Shown here one piece after another: positions 21,850 to 22,725 of a DNA stretch of 22,725 nt. The translations under genes and the position numbers were made by a program. How positions within the stretch are numbered: position 1 is the first letter of the stretch; each line of letters opens with the position of its first letter. Origin of the DNA: CAZPXF01 sp964590945 (GTDB taxonomy: Bacteria; Bacillota; Clostridia; Lachnospirales; Lachnospiraceae); NCBI GenBank assembly GCA_964590945.1, contig CAZPXF010000030.1, forward strand, positions 1-22,725, written 5' to 3'. Under the pieces are notes generated by a model. The model saw nothing but the letters and a program-made list of their open reading frames with translations, was not told the origin of the DNA and did no database searches.

Positions 21850-22725
21850 ATGAAGTGCAGATTCTGCGACACTGAAATACCTGAAGATTCCCTCGTATGT
21901 CCAAAATGCGGAAAAGAATTTCTCGTGATCCCGGATTACAATCCGCTGGATGATATTCTTGAGCAGGAAATGAAAAATCAGTTCTGCAGCGATGGACAGG
22001 TAGAAACAGATATTTACGCAACAAAACTATTTCAAAAAAGAACGGCGTACAGGAAGACATCCGGGCCTGACCGGGAGTCAGAGGATCTGCTGCAGAGAAA
22101 GACAGCGGTGATCCCTCCCGAAAAAAAGCCAAAGGCAAAAAAGCGGAAGCAGGACAGAAGGCGAAGACGGCGCGGAGGAAAGTGGAAATGGATACTCCTG
22201 ATACTGCTGGCGCTGATCGCTGCCGGGATATTTGTATTCTTATCCTATCGGATGCAGGTCGGAATAGGAACTCTGCTTTATCAGAACGGGCAGTATGACG
22301 CTGCCATGTCGTTTTTCAAAAGGGCGGAGACGATCGATCCGGATCTCCCGGATTCCTATATCGGACAGGCGAATGTCTGTCTGGCACAGGATCTTGGAGA
22401 AGAGGCGGAAGCGATTTTAAAGGCTGCGATCGAAAAACATGACAGCATGGAGGAGCTTTATCAGGCGCTGATCGAATACTATGAGAAAAACGGAGAAACT
22501 AAAAAAATCGACGTCATGCTGGATGCCTGTTCCAACGAAGAGATCAGGGACAGATTCCGGGATTACATAGTGGATGAGCCGGAGTTCAGCCTGAAAGCCG
22601 GGGAATATGATTCGATCCAGACGCTGGAGCTTACGGGAACAGGAACGATCTATTATACAATGGACGGCTCGGACGTTTCACAGGACAGCGAAGTTTATAC
22701 GGAGCCGCTCGAATTGCCGGAGGGC
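21850..22725 (+). CDS. Zinc-ribbon membrane protein with TPR-like and chitobiase-C-terminal-like domains (partial)
   Basis: The reading frame stays open to the right edge (292 codons visible), so the C-terminus is missing. It opens with a zinc ribbon (C3, C6, C17, C20), then an acidic to neutral linker and a very basic stretch (92-113, including RRRRRR) immediately before one membrane segment (about 112-133). After the membrane, TPR-like helices run from about 135 to 215 (LLYQNGQYDAAMSFFKRAE). A segment at about 247-292 (GTIYYTMDGSDVS, then EVYTEPLELPEG) resembles the chitobiase/beta-hexosaminidase C-terminal domain. The positive-inside rule puts the ribbon in the cytoplasm and the TPR part outside. 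AAGGAGG lies 10 bases upstream of the ATG and 18 bases separate it from ftsK, so it is probably co-transcribed. Function is unknown. Confidence 0.85.
   Translation, partial: MKCRFCDTEIPEDSLVCPKCGKEFLVIPDYNPLDDILEQEMKNQFCSDGQVETDIYATKLFQKRTAYRKTSGPDRESEDLLQRKTAVIPPEKKPKAKKRKQDRRRRRRGGKWKWILLILLALIAAGIFVFLSYRMQVGIGTLLYQNGQYDAAMSFFKRAETIDPDLPDSYIGQANVCLAQDLGEEAEAILKAAIEKHDSMEELYQALIEYYEKNGETKKIDVMLDACSNEEIRDRFRDYIVDEPEFSLKAGEYDSIQTLELTGTGTIYYTMDGSDVSQDSEVYTEPLELPEG

Overview
The window looks like a chromosomal segment from a low-to-moderate GC Clostridia, most likely a Lachnospiraceae-type gut anaerobe. The basis is conserved Firmicutes gene order (plsX-acpP-rnc-smc-ftsY; an ABC-F gene beside rex; alr next to mazF; tepA before ftsK/spoIIIE), strong AGGAGG-type ribosome binding sites and sigma-A-like promoters. 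I see no rRNA, tRNA, CRISPR array, insertion sequence or phage gene. Apart from a few lineage-specific membrane proteins, this is core genome.

Layout. (1) 40-1518, minus strand: a complete HasB-type UDP-glucose 6-dehydrogenase with an XRE helix-turn-helix domain fused to its N-terminus. Its promoter is flanked by two near-identical 21-bp palindromes, which suggests a self-regulating enzyme. (2) 1873-2802: a zinc-ribbon, acidic-linker membrane protein of unknown function. (3) 2834-10625: a promoter followed by plsX, acpP, rnc, smc, ftsY and ilvA, closely packed on the plus strand. They join phospholipid and fatty-acid synthesis, RNA processing, chromosome condensation, protein targeting and threonine deamination. 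A two-tier hairpin at 10638-10671 separates this run from (4) a minus-strand YdiF-like ABC-F gene (10678-12585). (5) 12819-13616: rex with a likely autoregulatory Rex operator, a near-consensus promoter and a terminator, followed by about 155 bp packed with inverted repeats. (6) 13772-17700: nnr (NAD(P)HX repair), alr (alanine racemase), a MazF/EndoA-like RNase without an adjacent antitoxin, and a CBS/CorC-domain protein. (7) yebC with its own promoter and terminator. (8) tepA, then ftsK/spoIIIE from its own promoter with a TTG start, then a second zinc-ribbon membrane protein with TPR-like repeats and a chitobiase-C-terminal-like domain that runs off the right edge.

The most noteworthy points are the enzyme-regulator fusion with its paired operator-like sites, the solitary mazF whose ribosome binding site lies in one arm of an inverted repeat, the 18-bp Rex-type operator upstream of rex, and the structured rex-nnr spacer. 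All functional statements come from reading motifs; no database search was run.
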